The notes below the pieces were generated by a model. The model ran no database searches and was not told the DNA's origin. It worked only from the letters and a program-made list of their open reading frames with translations. Positions 45,738 to 54,950 of a stretch of 64,000 bases of DNA are shown here, piece after piece. This DNA is from Clostridiaceae bacterium (lineage in GTDB: Bacteria > Bacillota_I > Bacilli_A > Erysipelotrichales > Coprobacillaceae). The DNA lies in assembly GCA_902363625.1 (NCBI GenBank), contig CABJAS010000001.1, positions 62,001-126,000 of the forward strand. Direction: 5' to 3'. A program made the translations under genes and the position numbers. The stretch's first letter is position 1. The number at the start of each line of letters is the position of its first letter.

Positions 45738-45909
45738 AATGAGAAAGAATAGTAGAAACAAACCCTCAGAGAATTAGCCATGGCTGAAAGCTAATACTTG
45801 TTTTGAACCTGCTTTTGAGTTGCTTCGGCCGGAGGAAACTCCGTTATCAATGAAGTGATAAGATTAGGTGGTACCGCGATTATTCGCCCTATGTGGGGCG
45901 GATTTTTTT
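45738..45909 (+). promoter_or_regulatory. T-box riboswitch, proline specifier (CCU)
   Basis: A compact T-box leader: AGTAGAAACAA bulge side, AGAGAATTAGCC loop region, specifier context GAA-CCT-G (CCT at 45808-45810), T-box AGGTGGTACCGCG (45866-45878) and terminator arms TTCGCCC/GGGCGGA with T7 (45883-45909). CCU decodes proline and the next gene is proS, which fixes the reading. Confidence 0.93.
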
Positions 45910-45929
45910 ATTAAATGGAGGAAAGAAAA

Positions 45930-47639
45930 ATGAGAATGTCTAAAATGTTAATGCCGACACTTAGAGAAGTAAGCGGTGATGTTGAAATTGAAAGCCATCG
46001 TTTGATGCTGAAAGCCGGGCTGATCAGAAAGATGGCATCAGGAGTTTATAATTACTTGCCGTTGGGTTTAAAAGCCTTACGCCAGATCGAACAGATCATT
46101 CGTGATGAAATGAATGATGCCGGGGCTCAGGAAATCCTGACTTCTGCTTTGATTCCCAGTGAGCTTTGGGAAGAATCCGGTCGCTATCAGGCTTATGGTC
46201 CGGAATTGATGCGATTAAAAGATAGAAATAATCATGAATTTTGTTTAGGACCTACTCATGAAGAAGTCTTTACTGCCATAGCCAGACAGGAAATTAAATC
46301 TTATAAGCAGCTGCCAATGAATCTATATCAGATTCAAACGAAATATCGCGATGAAATCAGACCGCGTTATGGCATGATGCGTTCACGAGAGTTTTTAATG
46401 AAAGATGCCTACAGTTTTGATAAGGATCAGGCAGGGTTAGATCACTCTTTTCAGGTTATGAAAGAGACCTATCAGCGGATCTTTGAACGATGCGGTCTTA
46501 AAGCCATCGGTGTAGAAGCTGATTCTGGAAGTATCGGGGGAAGCAATTCGATGGAATTCATGGTGCCTTCTGTGGTAGGGGAAGATGATATTGTCCATTG
46601 TCCTAATTGCCATTATACAGCTAATATTGAAAAAGCAGTCTCGTATCTAGAAACTGAAGCAATGACGAACCCATTAGAATTGCAGGAAGTAGCAACTCCT
46701 AATGTGCATACGATTGAAGAAGTAGCCGCTTTTTTTAATACTGATTTCAAAAAAACGGTCAAAACGTTAATTTATACCGCCGATCAGCAAACCATCGCTG
46801 TGATGATTAGAGGAGACAGAGAAGTTAATGACACTAAAGTAAAGAATTATTTGAATTTAACAGAAGACATTGTTTTAGCTGATGAAATAACAGTACAAGC
46901 TTGTACACATGCCAAAATAGGATTCGCAGGACCAATCGGGCTTGAAGCCGATCATTTATTGGTTGATGCGGAAGTGCCTGGCATTGAAAATATGATCACA
47001 GGAGCCAATAAGGATGACTGCCATTATCAAAATGTCAACTATCACCGAGATTTTGAAGGAGTGGTCGGAGACTTCCGTTTAGTTCAGGCAAATGATCATT
47101 GCCCCCATTGTCAAGCTCCGTTAGAAATTTCAAGAGGAACGGAAGTTGGACATATTTTTAAACTGGGAACCAAATACTCAGAAGCGATGAATGCTCAGTT
47201 TTTAGATGAAAACGGGAAATCTCAGCCACTTGTTATGGGGTGCTATGGCATTGGAGTCAGTCGAGTACTTGCTTCAGTCATTGAACAGCATCATGATGAT
47301 AAAGGGATTATCTGGCCTAAAAGTGTAGCCCCTTACCAAGTGACGATTCTGATCATGAACATGAAAGATGAGCAGCAAATCAAGACTGCGGAAAGTCTGT
47401 ATGCTCAGCTTAAAAAAGCACATGCAGAGGTTTTATTGGATGACCGTAATGAACGTGCCGGGGTTAAATTTAATGATGCCGATTTACTGGGAATTCCATT
47501 AAGAATTACCGTAGGAAAAAGTATTGCCGAGCATCAAGTCGAAATAAAGGCACGTCATGAACAGGATACCCATTATATTGATATCGATGATGTCCTTCAC
47601 TACTGTTTAAACGACGAAAATGACATGTCAGCTGCCTAA
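45930..47639 (+). CDS. proS: Prolyl-tRNA synthetase, bacterial type with editing domain
   Basis: A 569-residue class II synthetase. Motif 1 ([19 protein letters not shown]), motif 2 ([21 protein letters not shown]), the inserted YbaK-like editing domain at about 235-385 ([19 protein letters not shown]) and motif 3 ([12 protein letters not shown]) are all present. The ATG at 45930 is preferred to 45915 because GGAGGAAAG lies between them. It is controlled by the proline T-box and overlaps the next gene by 20 bases. Confidence 0.96.
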   Translation: MRMSKMLMPTLREVSGDVEIESHRLMLKAGLIRKMASGVYNYLPLGLKALRQIEQIIRDEMNDAGAQEILTSALIPSELWEESGRYQAYGPELMRLKDRNNHEFCLGPTHEEVFTAIARQEIKSYKQLPMNLYQIQTKYRDEIRPRYGMMRSREFLMKDAYSFDKDQAGLDHSFQVMKETYQRIFERCGLKAIGVEADSGSIGGSNSMEFMVPSVVGEDDIVHCPNCHYTANIEKAVSYLETEAMTNPLELQEVATPNVHTIEEVAAFFNTDFKKTVKTLIYTADQQTIAVMIRGDREVNDTKVKNYLNLTEDIVLADEITVQACTHAKIGFAGPIGLEADHLLVDAEVPGIENMITGANKDDCHYQNVNYHRDFEGVVGDFRLVQANDHCPHCQAPLEISRGTEVGHIFKLGTKYSEAMNAQFLDENGKSQPLVMGCYGIGVSRVLASVIEQHHDDKGIIWPKSVAPYQVTILIMNMKDEQQIKTAESLYAQLKKAHAEVLLDDRNERAGVKFNDADLLGIPLRITVGKSIAEHQVEIKARHEQDTHYIDIDDVLHYCLNDENDMSAA

Positions 47640-48162
47640 TCTGATAACACTTAGTCGTATTGGGTTAAGTCTTCTGTTGTTAGGACTGTGTGACCACCAC
47701 TTCCTCTTTTTGAGTTTTTATGGCTTATGTGTTTTAAGCGATCTGCTGGATGGCTATTTAGCCCGTAAATTAAAATGCACAACCTTATTAGGAGCACGAT
47801 TAGACAGTTTAGCTGATTTCCTCTTTCTAACAACAAACATCTATCTTGTTGTGTTTCAATGGAAGATCACGTTTCCCTTTTATATCGTCATCATCATTAC
47901 TTTTTGTTTTGTTATTCGTCTATTCAACTTTATTTATACGTATCTTAAATTTTATCAATGGAATATGATGCATACGTATTTAAATAAAATCACTGGCTTT
48001 TTATTAGCTTTTTTCATTCCTATCTATCTGTTAAGTGGTACAGTAATAGACGGAGTGATGTTATTGGGAAGCTGTTTTGCGGTTGCAGCGTCCATAGAAG
48101 AAGCACTCATTCTCAAAAAGCAAAAGCTCTATTTAGTTAATCAAAAAAGTATTCGCGAATAA
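47620..48162 (+). CDS. CDP-alcohol phosphatidyltransferase (second copy)
   Basis: A 180-residue membrane enzyme with the family motif DX2DGX2ARX8GX3DX3D ([11 protein letters not shown] to RLDSLAD). The start inside proS (20-base overlap) makes its translation dependent on proS, and thus places a phospholipid headgroup enzyme under proline T-box control. The alcohol is not known; it is less like PgsA than the copy at 38332. Confidence 0.85.
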   Translation: MTCQLPNLITLSRIGLSLLLLGLCDHHFLFLSFYGLCVLSDLLDGYLARKLKCTTLLGARLDSLADFLFLTTNIYLVVFQWKITFPFYIVIIITFCFVIRLFNFIYTYLKFYQWNMMHTYLNKITGFLLAFFIPIYLLSGTVIDGVMLLGSCFAVAASIEEALILKKQKLYLVNQKSIRE

Positions 48163-48201
48163 CTTAATTTGTTGTATAATAAAGACTTAGGTGGTGAAAG
48201 A

Positions 48202-48666
48202 ATGGAAAGATTTAAAACGCCTTCAGCGAGTATGCTGATTCTAGGAAGATGGAATCACGGAAAATTAGAAATATTATTACAGAAAAGACAAAATACGGGG
48301 TATATGGATGGATACTATGATTTTGCAGCCAGCGGGCATATTGAAAAAAATGAATCTGCAAAAACAGCGATGATCCGAGAAGCTAAAGAGGAATTAGGTA
48401 TTGAAATTGCAGAAGAAGAGCTGCAGTTCAGCTCGATCGTTCATAAAAAGTTAGTGAGTGATGAATCCGGCTATTTTAACTTTTATTTTTATGCCGAAAA
48501 ATATCAGGGAATTCCTTGTGTCAATGAACCGGAAAAATGTTCGGAAATAAAATGGTTCGCGATTGATGCACTGCCGGAAAATTTGATTGATGATCGAAAA
48601 CAGGCAATCGAGAATCATCTCAATAGTATTTATTATAATGAATATGGATTTACCAAGGAGAAGTAA
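48202..48666 (+). CDS. NUDIX hydrolase
   Basis: A 154-residue protein with a complete Nudix box, GX5EX7REX2EEXGI (GHIEKNE to REAKEELGI), so a divalent-metal-dependent nucleoside-diphosphate-X hydrolase. The substrate is open; the LLQKRQNTGYMDGYYDF segment resembles the isopentenyl-diphosphate isomerase/MutT-like group. The frame is open to 48169, but TATAAT at 48175-48180 puts the transcript start after that; the ATG at 48202 has a GGTGGTG site. It is followed two bases later by a GNAT gene. Confidence 0.88.
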   Translation: MERFKTPSASMLILGRWNHGKLEILLQKRQNTGYMDGYYDFAASGHIEKNESAKTAMIREAKEELGIEIAEEELQFSSIVHKKLVSDESGYFNFYFYAEKYQGIPCVNEPEKCSEIKWFAIDALPENLIDDRKQAIENHLNSIYYNEYGFTKEK

Positions 48667-48667
48667 T

Positions 48668-49147
48668 ATGGAAGAAAGAATTCGTTTAAGAAAATTAACG
48701 GCTGATGATTTAGATCATCTTTATGCTTTATATCATAACGAGAATATAGCGAAATATATGCGTCATGGCAAACATAAATCCATTGATGAAACAAAAAAGC
48801 TGTTAGCTATGTATTTGAATGATGAAAATTATGCGTATGCCATTATCCATAAAGAAGAAGGGGCATTTATCGGCTATATCAGTTTGACTCTTATTGATTC
48901 ACAAAAGGCAAGCTATAGCTTATCTGTCATGAGCTATGAAAAATACTGGAATGGCGGCTATAGCAGTGAAGCATTGAAAATGCTGATCAAAACAGCAAAA
49001 GCATTCCCCATAAAAGAGATTGTTTCTTATATTTGCAAAGAAAATATCGGTTCATGCAAAGTAATGGAAAAGTGTGGCTTCACTCTACATTTTATGATTG
49101 ATGAAGAAAGTACACAGCCGGTCTGTGTTTATCACTATCAGTTTTAA
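48668..49147 (+). CDS. GNAT-family N-acetyltransferase
   Basis: A 159-residue acetyltransferase of the RimJ/RimL type: IRLRKLTADDLDHLYALYHN at the start, GYISLTL, the acetyl-CoA loop NGGYSSEALKMLI, and CKVMEKCGF. The acceptor is unknown. The AAGGAGAAG site lies within the end of the NUDIX gene, and the ATG follows the stop by one base. A terminator closes the pair. Confidence 0.88.
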   Translation: MEERIRLRKLTADDLDHLYALYHNENIAKYMRHGKHKSIDETKKLLAMYLNDENYAYAIIHKEEGAFIGYISLTLIDSQKASYSLSVMSYEKYWNGGYSSEALKMLIKTAKAFPIKEIVSYICKENIGSCKVMEKCGFTLHFMIDEESTQPVCVYHYQF

Positions 49148-49166
49148 GCATCTCAGGATGCTTTTT
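49146..49166 (+). terminator. Terminator
   Basis: Stem AAGCATC/GATGCTT, four-base loop, T-tract. Confidence 0.85.
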
Positions 49167-49208
49167 ATTTAACCGATAATCAAATAGATAGAGTACATAA
49201 TAAAATTA

Positions 49209-49217
49209 TGGTATAAT
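49209..49217 (+). promoter_or_regulatory. Extended -10 promoter of fmt
   Basis: TGG plus TATAAT at 49212-49217, 17 bases before the start codon; no -35 consensus. Confidence 0.65.
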
Positions 49218-49234
49218 TTTAGTGAGGTGTTAAA

Positions 49235-50188
49235 ATGGAAAATAGTCGAATTATCTTTATGGGAACCGCTACCTTTTCACAGGCGGTTTTGGAAAAATTA
49301 ATTGAAAAGAAGTATAATATAGTGCTTGTTGTTACTCAGCCTGATAGAAAAGTAGGAAGAAAAAAAGAAGTCAAAATGCCGGAAGTTAAAGAAGTGGCGT
49401 TGGCACATGGAATTCCTGTTTTTCAGCCGAATCGCATTAAAGAGGATTATCAGCTGATTATCGATGAGAAAGCAGATTTGATTATTACGGCAGCTTATGG
49501 GCAGCTTATTCCGCAGGTGGTTTTAGATGCGCCAAGATTAGGCTGTGTCAATGTTCATGCGTCACTGCTTCCAAAATATCGTGGAGGTGCTCCGGTTCAT
49601 CAGGCCATCATTGATGGGAATGATCATACCGGTGTAACGATTATGTACATGGTAAAAAAGATGGATGCCGGAGATATGATCGCTTCAAAAAAAGAACCGA
49701 TTTATAGTGAAGATACGGTCGGCAGCTTGTATGAACGTTTAAGTCATGTTGGGGCTGAATTGCTGATGGAAGTGCTGCCTTCAATTTTGGATGGCACGAA
49801 TCCACACATTCAACAAGATGAATCACAAGTCACATATGCACCAATCATTAAACACGAACAGGAGCATGTTGATTTTATGACCACAGCTTTTTTAGTGGAT
49901 TGTAAGATTCGCGGGTTAAATCCATGGCCGGGAGCATATACGACGTATCAAGGTAAAACAGTGAAACTTTGGGCTGGGAAAACGCATGTTTGTGAAAATG
50001 CAATGAAGCATCATGGGCATGAGAAAAATGGAACAATCGTTAAATTGTTTAAAGATGCTATTGGGGTTAAGGTAGAAGACGGTGTTTATCTTCTGACAGA
50101 AATACAGTTAGAAGGAAAAAGAAAAATGCTGGTTAAAGATTTAATGAACGGACATCATCCTTTTATAGTAGGTGAATGTTTTGAATAA
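49235..50188 (+). CDS. fmt: Methionyl-tRNA formyltransferase
   Basis: A 317-residue enzyme that formylates initiator Met-tRNA with 10-formyl-THF. The N-terminal domain has FMGTATFSQAVL, the catalytic asparagine/histidine segment NVHASLLPKYRGGAP and the DAGDMI strand; the C-terminal OB-like domain begins near RGLNPWPGAYT. GAGGTG site before the ATG. It heads an operon with pdp and a membrane protein; def and priA, its frequent partners, are not here. Confidence 0.96.
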   Translation: MENSRIIFMGTATFSQAVLEKLIEKKYNIVLVVTQPDRKVGRKKEVKMPEVKEVALAHGIPVFQPNRIKEDYQLIIDEKADLIITAAYGQLIPQVVLDAPRLGCVNVHASLLPKYRGGAPVHQAIIDGNDHTGVTIMYMVKKMDAGDMIASKKEPIYSEDTVGSLYERLSHVGAELLMEVLPSILDGTNPHIQQDESQVTYAPIIKHEQEHVDFMTTAFLVDCKIRGLNPWPGAYTTYQGKTVKLWAGKTHVCENAMKHHGHEKNGTIVKLFKDAIGVKVEDGVYLLTEIQLEGKRKMLVKDLMNGHHPFIVGECFE

Positions 50189-50209
50189 TAAAGAAAGGGG
50201 AAATCGAAG

Positions 50210-51508
50210 ATGCGAATGGTCGATTTAATCAATAAAAAGAGATTAGGCGAAAAGCTAACCAAAGCAGAAATCGATTTTATCATAAAAGGCTATTGTGATG
50301 AATCTATTCCTGATTATCAAATGAGTGCCTTTTTAATGGCTGTCTGCTTTCAGGGTTTAGATGAGGAGGAACTGTATTATCTTACCGAGGCGATGATTCA
50401 CAGCGGGGAAGTCATTGATTTAAGCAGCATCAGCGGAATCAAAGTGGATAAGCATTCTACTGGCGGAGTAGGTGATAAAACGTCCCTCGTCTTAGGACCG
50501 CTAGTTGCAAGCTGTAATGCCAAAGTCGCTAAAATGTCCGGACGTGGATTAGGACATACAGGCGGAACGCTTGACAAACTGGAATCTATTCCGGGATTTA
50601 CAATAGAGGTCAGCATTGAAGATTTTCATCGTCAAGTAGAAGAAATCGGTTTGGCAATCGTTGGTCAAAATCAAGATTTAGTAGTCGCTGATAAAAAGAT
50701 GTATGCCCTGCGTGATGTAACGGGGACAGTTGAATCAATCGGACTGATTGCTTCTTCTATCATGTCTAAAAAACTAGCCAGTGGAGCAGATACGATTTTA
50801 TTAGACGTTAAATATGGTAAAGGGGCATTCATGAAGAATGTCAGTGATGCAGAAAAATTAGCACGCTGCATGATTAAGATTGGAGAATCCTTTCATAAAA
50901 ATACGAAAGCCATGATTTCCAATATGAATGAACCTTTGGGAAATGCTATTGGAAATAGTTTAGAAGTGATGGAAGCTATCCAATGTCTAAATGGGCAGGG
51001 ACCTTCGGACTTATTGGAACTATGTTTAAACGCCGGAAGCCATATGCTTGTTCAGGCGGGGATTACAGACACTGTTGAAGAAGGAAAAGAAAAATTACAG
51101 GAACAAATTAAAAACGGGCAGGCACTAAATAAACTAAAGGAAATGGTGGCTTATCAGCATGGGGATACAAGCTATATTGATGATCCTCAAAAATTTTTGT
51201 TGGCACCCTATAAGATTGCTGTTGCCAGTCCTAAAAGCGGGTATGTTCAAGAAATGGATTCGCTTATTTTAGGAGAAGTCTGTATGATGCTTGGCGGCGG
51301 ACGAAAAACAAAAGCAGATACTATTGACCATGGAGTAGGGTTAGTGTTGAATAAAAAAACAGGAGATGCTGTAGAACTCGGTGAGCCATTACTTTATATG
51401 TATTCAAATCATAAAGATATTTTAGAATTAGAGGATATGGTAATAAAGAGTTATGTGATCTCTTCTGAAAAAACAGAAAGACCAATATTGATTGAGCAGG
51501 TGATTTAA
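50210..51508 (+). CDS. pdp: Pyrimidine-nucleoside phosphorylase
   Basis: A 432-residue phosphorylase for uridine and thymidine/deoxyuridine salvage. The family signature KMSGRGLGHTGGTLDKLESIPG is seen in full (landmarks KMSGRG and DKLESIPG), with DKHSTGGVGDKTSL for phosphate binding and YGKGAFMKN. It lies 21 bases after fmt and abuts a membrane-protein gene. Pdp and thymidine phosphorylase DeoA are similar; the Firmicute background favours Pdp. Confidence 0.93.
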   Translation: MRMVDLINKKRLGEKLTKAEIDFIIKGYCDESIPDYQMSAFLMAVCFQGLDEEELYYLTEAMIHSGEVIDLSSISGIKVDKHSTGGVGDKTSLVLGPLVASCNAKVAKMSGRGLGHTGGTLDKLESIPGFTIEVSIEDFHRQVEEIGLAIVGQNQDLVVADKKMYALRDVTGTVESIGLIASSIMSKKLASGADTILLDVKYGKGAFMKNVSDAEKLARCMIKIGESFHKNTKAMISNMNEPLGNAIGNSLEVMEAIQCLNGQGPSDLLELCLNAGSHMLVQAGITDTVEEGKEKLQEQIKNGQALNKLKEMVAYQHGDTSYIDDPQKFLLAPYKIAVASPKSGYVQEMDSLILGEVCMMLGGGRKTKADTIDHGVGLVLNKKTGDAVELGEPLLYMYSNHKDILELEDMVIKSYVISSEKTERPILIEQVI

Positions 51509-52021
51509 TTGACGCTTTATGATGTAATTGATTTATTTTTATATGCTGCGATGATCTTTGATCTGGGTTGGAAAACTTTTAAGATGAATCGTATTAAAAA
51601 GAAAATGCCAAAGTGGAAACGTTATTATTCTTTCTCTAACACTAAAAAAATACTGTATATCGCCATTGTTACTGCCAATGTGGTGTATGTGGCTTACAGG
51701 CTTTACTGCATGGTAGCTTTGAATATCTACACATTTAATGCGGCAGCGGTTGTCTTGCCGGTTGCGCTTTATTATGTGATTTTGGATTATACAATCGGGG
51801 GCATCTATTTTAACCGAAAATCGGTTTATTATAAACAAAATCTCATTAATTTTGGGGAGATTATTCGCTCGTTCAGAGATCATGAAGAGGGGTATTATGA
51901 ATATACCATTACTTTTAAAGAAAAAGACAGTGGTGAAAGAGAACTGAGCATCCGTATTAAAGATGAAGAAAAGGCTTATCCTTTATTAATGAGCATTCCC
52001 TTTGAAGAGTTAGATCGTTAA
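51509..52021 (+). CDS. Uncharacterised membrane protein
   Basis: A 170-residue protein with one N-terminal and two central hydrophobic segments (near 45-70 and 75-95) and a C-terminal cytoplasmic part rich in charged residues (EYTITFKEKDSGERELSIRI), perhaps PH-like. Starts with TTG directly after the pdp stop, with AGCAGGTG six bases in front. No family recognised. It ends the fmt operon. Confidence 0.65.
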   Translation: MTLYDVIDLFLYAAMIFDLGWKTFKMNRIKKKMPKWKRYYSFSNTKKILYIAIVTANVVYVAYRLYCMVALNIYTFNAAAVVLPVALYYVILDYTIGGIYFNRKSVYYKQNLINFGEIIRSFRDHEEGYYEYTITFKEKDSGERELSIRIKDEEKAYPLLMSIPFEELDR

Positions 52022-52041
52022 ACAGTCTCAGGACTGTTTTT
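52020..52041 (+). terminator. Terminator of the fmt operon
   Basis: Stem AAACAGTC/GACTGTTT, four-base loop, T-tract. Confidence 0.88.
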
Positions 52042-52076
52042 CTTTTATGTAAAATCATAAATTTTATAAAAAGTTA

Positions 52077-52085
52077 TGCTATAAT
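52077..52085 (+). promoter_or_regulatory. Extended -10 promoter of pepD
   Basis: TGC plus TATAAT at 52080-52085. It lies over the most upstream in-frame ATG-like start, so translation must begin at 52111. Confidence 0.65.
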
Positions 52086-52110
52086 GTCATCAGACAAGGG
52101 AGGTCATAAG

Positions 52111-53547
52111 ATGAATGTGTTAGATCATAATCAACCTATTTTAAAATATTTTGAGGAAATCAGCCGAATTCCTCATGGTTCTTATCATGAACAGCAGTTA
52201 AGTGATTATTTAGTTCAGTTTGCTTTAAAACATCAGCTTGAATATAAGCAGGATGATATGGGGAATGTCATCATGTATAAGCAAGGAACACAAGGCTATG
52301 AGGATCATCCATCAGTCATGCTGCAGGGACATATCGATATGGTCTGTGAGAAAAACAACGACTGTGAACATGATTTTGATCGCGATCCTTTACAGCTCTA
52401 TGTAGAAGACGGCTGGCTGAAAGCAAAGGGAACAACATTGGGTGCAGATGATGGTTATGCAGTCAGCTATATGCTGGCAGTATTGGAAAGTCAAACGATC
52501 GTACATCCGCCATTAGTGTGTGTGTTTACAGTTCAAGAAGAAGTGGGATTGTTTGGAGCCAGCCATTTAAAAGCTGAGGATTTACCGGTTAAACGTATGA
52601 TTGGAATGGATACTGGCGGAGAAGTAGTCACTTGCGTATCTTCATCAGGTGGACGTCGCACAATCGTTACTAAACCATTAAATAAAGTGGTTAATACCAA
52701 CAATACATTTGAATTAGCTGTAGGTGGACTTTTAGGCGGGCATTCAGGTGGGAATATTAATAAAGAACGTGGAAATGCAAATAAATTAGCGTTCCGAATG
52801 CTGCAAAATCTAAATGAACAGTTTCCTATTGGTTTAGTAGATGTTATAGGGGGATTGAAGGAAAATGCGATACCTCGTGAATGTGTCATCACGTTTACTT
52901 GCGATACATCAATTAAGATGATGGATAAAATTTTCAAAGAAACTGAAAAACAGATAAAGACAGAACTTGAATTCAGTGATCCCGAATTTCATTTTACTTT
53001 AAAACAACTTTCAAAAACGGCAGAGTACTGCTATGACGAAAAAAGCTCAAAAGAAGCGATAGCCTTAGTGTATTTACTTCCTAATGGATTTAAAGCGAAA
53101 AGCATGGTTATCGAAGGGTTAACAACGGTTTCTTTGAATCTAGGTGTATTAGCTATTGAAGAAGATGCTTTGAAATGCTATTTTTCGATTCGCAGTCCTA
53201 TAAAGAGTGCTAAAGAAGAACTCTCTCATGAAATTGAAGTGTTATCGACAATATTAGGGGCTCAAGTTGAAAATATGGCAGACTATCCCGGATGGAACTA
53301 TGAAGAAAAATCAGAAATGCGTGCCATCTTCAAGGAAGTTGTCAAAGAAGAATTAAATGCAGAAATGGTAACTTTAGCTAGTCACGGCGGTTTGGAAACA
53401 GGAATTTTAAAAGGATTGATACCAGAACTTGATATTGTGACAATGGGACCACACTGTGAAGGAGCACATACTCCTGATGAAAAAATGAACATTGCATCAT
53501 TTGAAAAAATGTTTGAAGTTTTAAAAGCGTTATTAAAGAAATTATAG
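52111..53547 (+). CDS. pepD: Beta-Ala-His (aminoacyl-histidine) dipeptidase
   Basis: A 478-residue M20-family metallopeptidase. Zinc and catalytic residues sit in GHIDMVCEK, LGADDGYAVSY, QEEVGLFGA, MDTGGE, GGLLGGHSGG and the last HCEGAHTPDE. PepD cleaves Xaa-His and other dipeptides in the cytoplasm. The start at 52111 has a GGGAGG site. It is followed after nine bases by an esterase gene with an AGGAGG site. Confidence 0.93.
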   Translation: MNVLDHNQPILKYFEEISRIPHGSYHEQQLSDYLVQFALKHQLEYKQDDMGNVIMYKQGTQGYEDHPSVMLQGHIDMVCEKNNDCEHDFDRDPLQLYVEDGWLKAKGTTLGADDGYAVSYMLAVLESQTIVHPPLVCVFTVQEEVGLFGASHLKAEDLPVKRMIGMDTGGEVVTCVSSSGGRRTIVTKPLNKVVNTNNTFELAVGGLLGGHSGGNINKERGNANKLAFRMLQNLNEQFPIGLVDVIGGLKENAIPRECVITFTCDTSIKMMDKIFKETEKQIKTELEFSDPEFHFTLKQLSKTAEYCYDEKSSKEAIALVYLLPNGFKAKSMVIEGLTTVSLNLGVLAIEEDALKCYFSIRSPIKSAKEELSHEIEVLSTILGAQVENMADYPGWNYEEKSEMRAIFKEVVKEELNAEMVTLASHGGLETGILKGLIPELDIVTMGPHCEGAHTPDEKMNIASFEKMFEVLKALLKKL

Positions 53548-53556
53548 GAGGAATGT

Positions 53557-54369
53557 ATGTATTATCAAAAATTGAGTATACCTGTAGATCAACATCATGT
53601 TGATGTATTATATTACAAAGCGAAAAGTGCAAATCGCCCGGTAATTTTCGAAATGCATGGCGGTGGCTTCATGTTCGGCAGTGCTACCAGTGATGCCATT
53701 ATGTGTCATCGTCTGCGCAATGAATTAGATGTCAATGTTGTTTCTATTGAGTATACATTAACAACAAAAGCACCTTATCCAACACAGCTAAATGAAGTTT
53801 ACGAAACGATGCTTCACTTTTATCAGCGTGCCAATGAATATCAGATCAATCCGGATAAATTGATGACATTAGGACATAGCGCGGGAGCCAATCTGGCAAC
53901 GACAGTATGTATGAAAGCTAATGAAACCAAAGCGTTTAAGGTATGTCTGCAAGTCATGAATTATCCTTATTTGGATTTAGTAAGTGATTCATATGAAAAA
54001 GAACAGTTATCCGGATCAATCGGACCTAAGTTCATGGAAATGTTTAAGGAAAGATATGCCGGGGATCAGGATCCTTCATCTCCGTACATTTCTCCGATCA
54101 AGGCAAGTGATGAGCAACTGCAGCAGATGCCGCCGGCAGTGATCGTACTTGCTGAATATGATGGGCTTAAACATGAAGGTTTAGCATATGCCAATCTATT
54201 GATTAAAAACTGTGTGGAAACACATGTGAAAACAGTGAAGAAAGCACCGCATGCCTTTATGGAAAAATATTTCAGTGCTTCTCGTGTCGTGAGGACGAAA
54301 TACAAAGAGGAACAGGCGTTTGTGTGGATTAAAGGACATTTACAGTATTATATGAATAGAGAATTTTAA
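53557..54369 (+). CDS. Alpha/beta hydrolase of the HSL type
   Basis: A 270-residue esterase-like enzyme: oxyanion motif MHGGGFMFG, nucleophile serine in LGHSAGANLA, the acidic residue in AEYDGLKHEG and histidine in KAPHAFMEK, the layout of hormone-sensitive-lipase-like acyl hydrolases. The natural substrate is unknown. It is co-transcribed with pepD. Confidence 0.9.
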   Translation: MYYQKLSIPVDQHHVDVLYYKAKSANRPVIFEMHGGGFMFGSATSDAIMCHRLRNELDVNVVSIEYTLTTKAPYPTQLNEVYETMLHFYQRANEYQINPDKLMTLGHSAGANLATTVCMKANETKAFKVCLQVMNYPYLDLVSDSYEKEQLSGSIGPKFMEMFKERYAGDQDPSSPYISPIKASDEQLQQMPPAVIVLAEYDGLKHEGLAYANLLIKNCVETHVKTVKKAPHAFMEKYFSASRVVRTKYKEEQAFVWIKGHLQYYMNREF

Positions 54370-54390
54370 AAAGGGCGTTTTGCCCTTTTT
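54368..54390. terminator. Bidirectional terminator
   Basis: Stem AAAAAGGGC/GCCCTTTTT with a five-base loop between convergent genes. Confidence 0.92.
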
Positions 54391-54865
54391 AATGTTGAAA
54401 ATGATGGTTGTAGAACTGATATAAAATATACATGACATAGAAAAAAGCTGTGACATTTAATAAAGTAGGATGAAAGACACTTAAATACTGGGTAATAAAA
54501 GGATCGATAATATTGACTAATAATATCCCTAAGATACCCCAAATTAAAGAATAGAACATACAGATACGGTTTGAAAAGCGTTGATTAAAAACAGTATAAT
54601 CCCAGATTTGGATTTGAGCATCATATTGTAAAAAGAAATGAGTTAAATATTCAATGAATGTACAAGCGATCATTGAATAAAAAAATAAATCAAAATTATT
54701 ATGAGCAAAAGGAGCAATTCCTAAGATGATGAGCGCACCAAAACCATAAAGAGGAATAAACGGTCCTTTCAGCAAACCGGAAAAGTAGATTTCTTTTTTA
54801 TAAATGGATACATAGATGGATTCCATCCAGAAACCAAGAAATGTATAAATAGCAAATTTTACCAT
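54389..54865 (-). CDS. PF06541-family membrane protein
   Basis: A 158-residue protein with four membrane helices and the conserved YTFLGFWMESIYVSIYKKE and GLLKGPFIPLYGFGAL of the PF06541 family (often labelled putative ABC permease, without proof). The family is common in Firmicutes; function unknown. AGGAGG site before the ATG. It is divergent from mupG. Confidence 0.85.
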   Translation of the reverse strand: MVKFAIYTFLGFWMESIYVSIYKKEIYFSGLLKGPFIPLYGFGALIILGIAPFAHNNFDLFFYSMIACTFIEYLTHFFLQYDAQIQIWDYTVFNQRFSNRICMFYSLIWGILGILLVNIIDPFITQYLSVFHPTLLNVTAFFYVMYILYQFYNHHFQH

Positions 54866-54920
54866 AATGACCTCCTATCATTATTTTTATGAAATTTCCT
54901 GTTTTTTATGCGTAAAATAA

Positions 54921-54929
54921 TGCTATAAT
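54921..54929 (+). promoter_or_regulatory. Extended -10 promoter of mupG
   Basis: TGC plus TATAAT at 54924-54929, followed by a GGAGG site and the ATG at 54951. Confidence 0.7.
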
Positions 54930-54950
54930 GAGAGCGGAGGTATATATATT

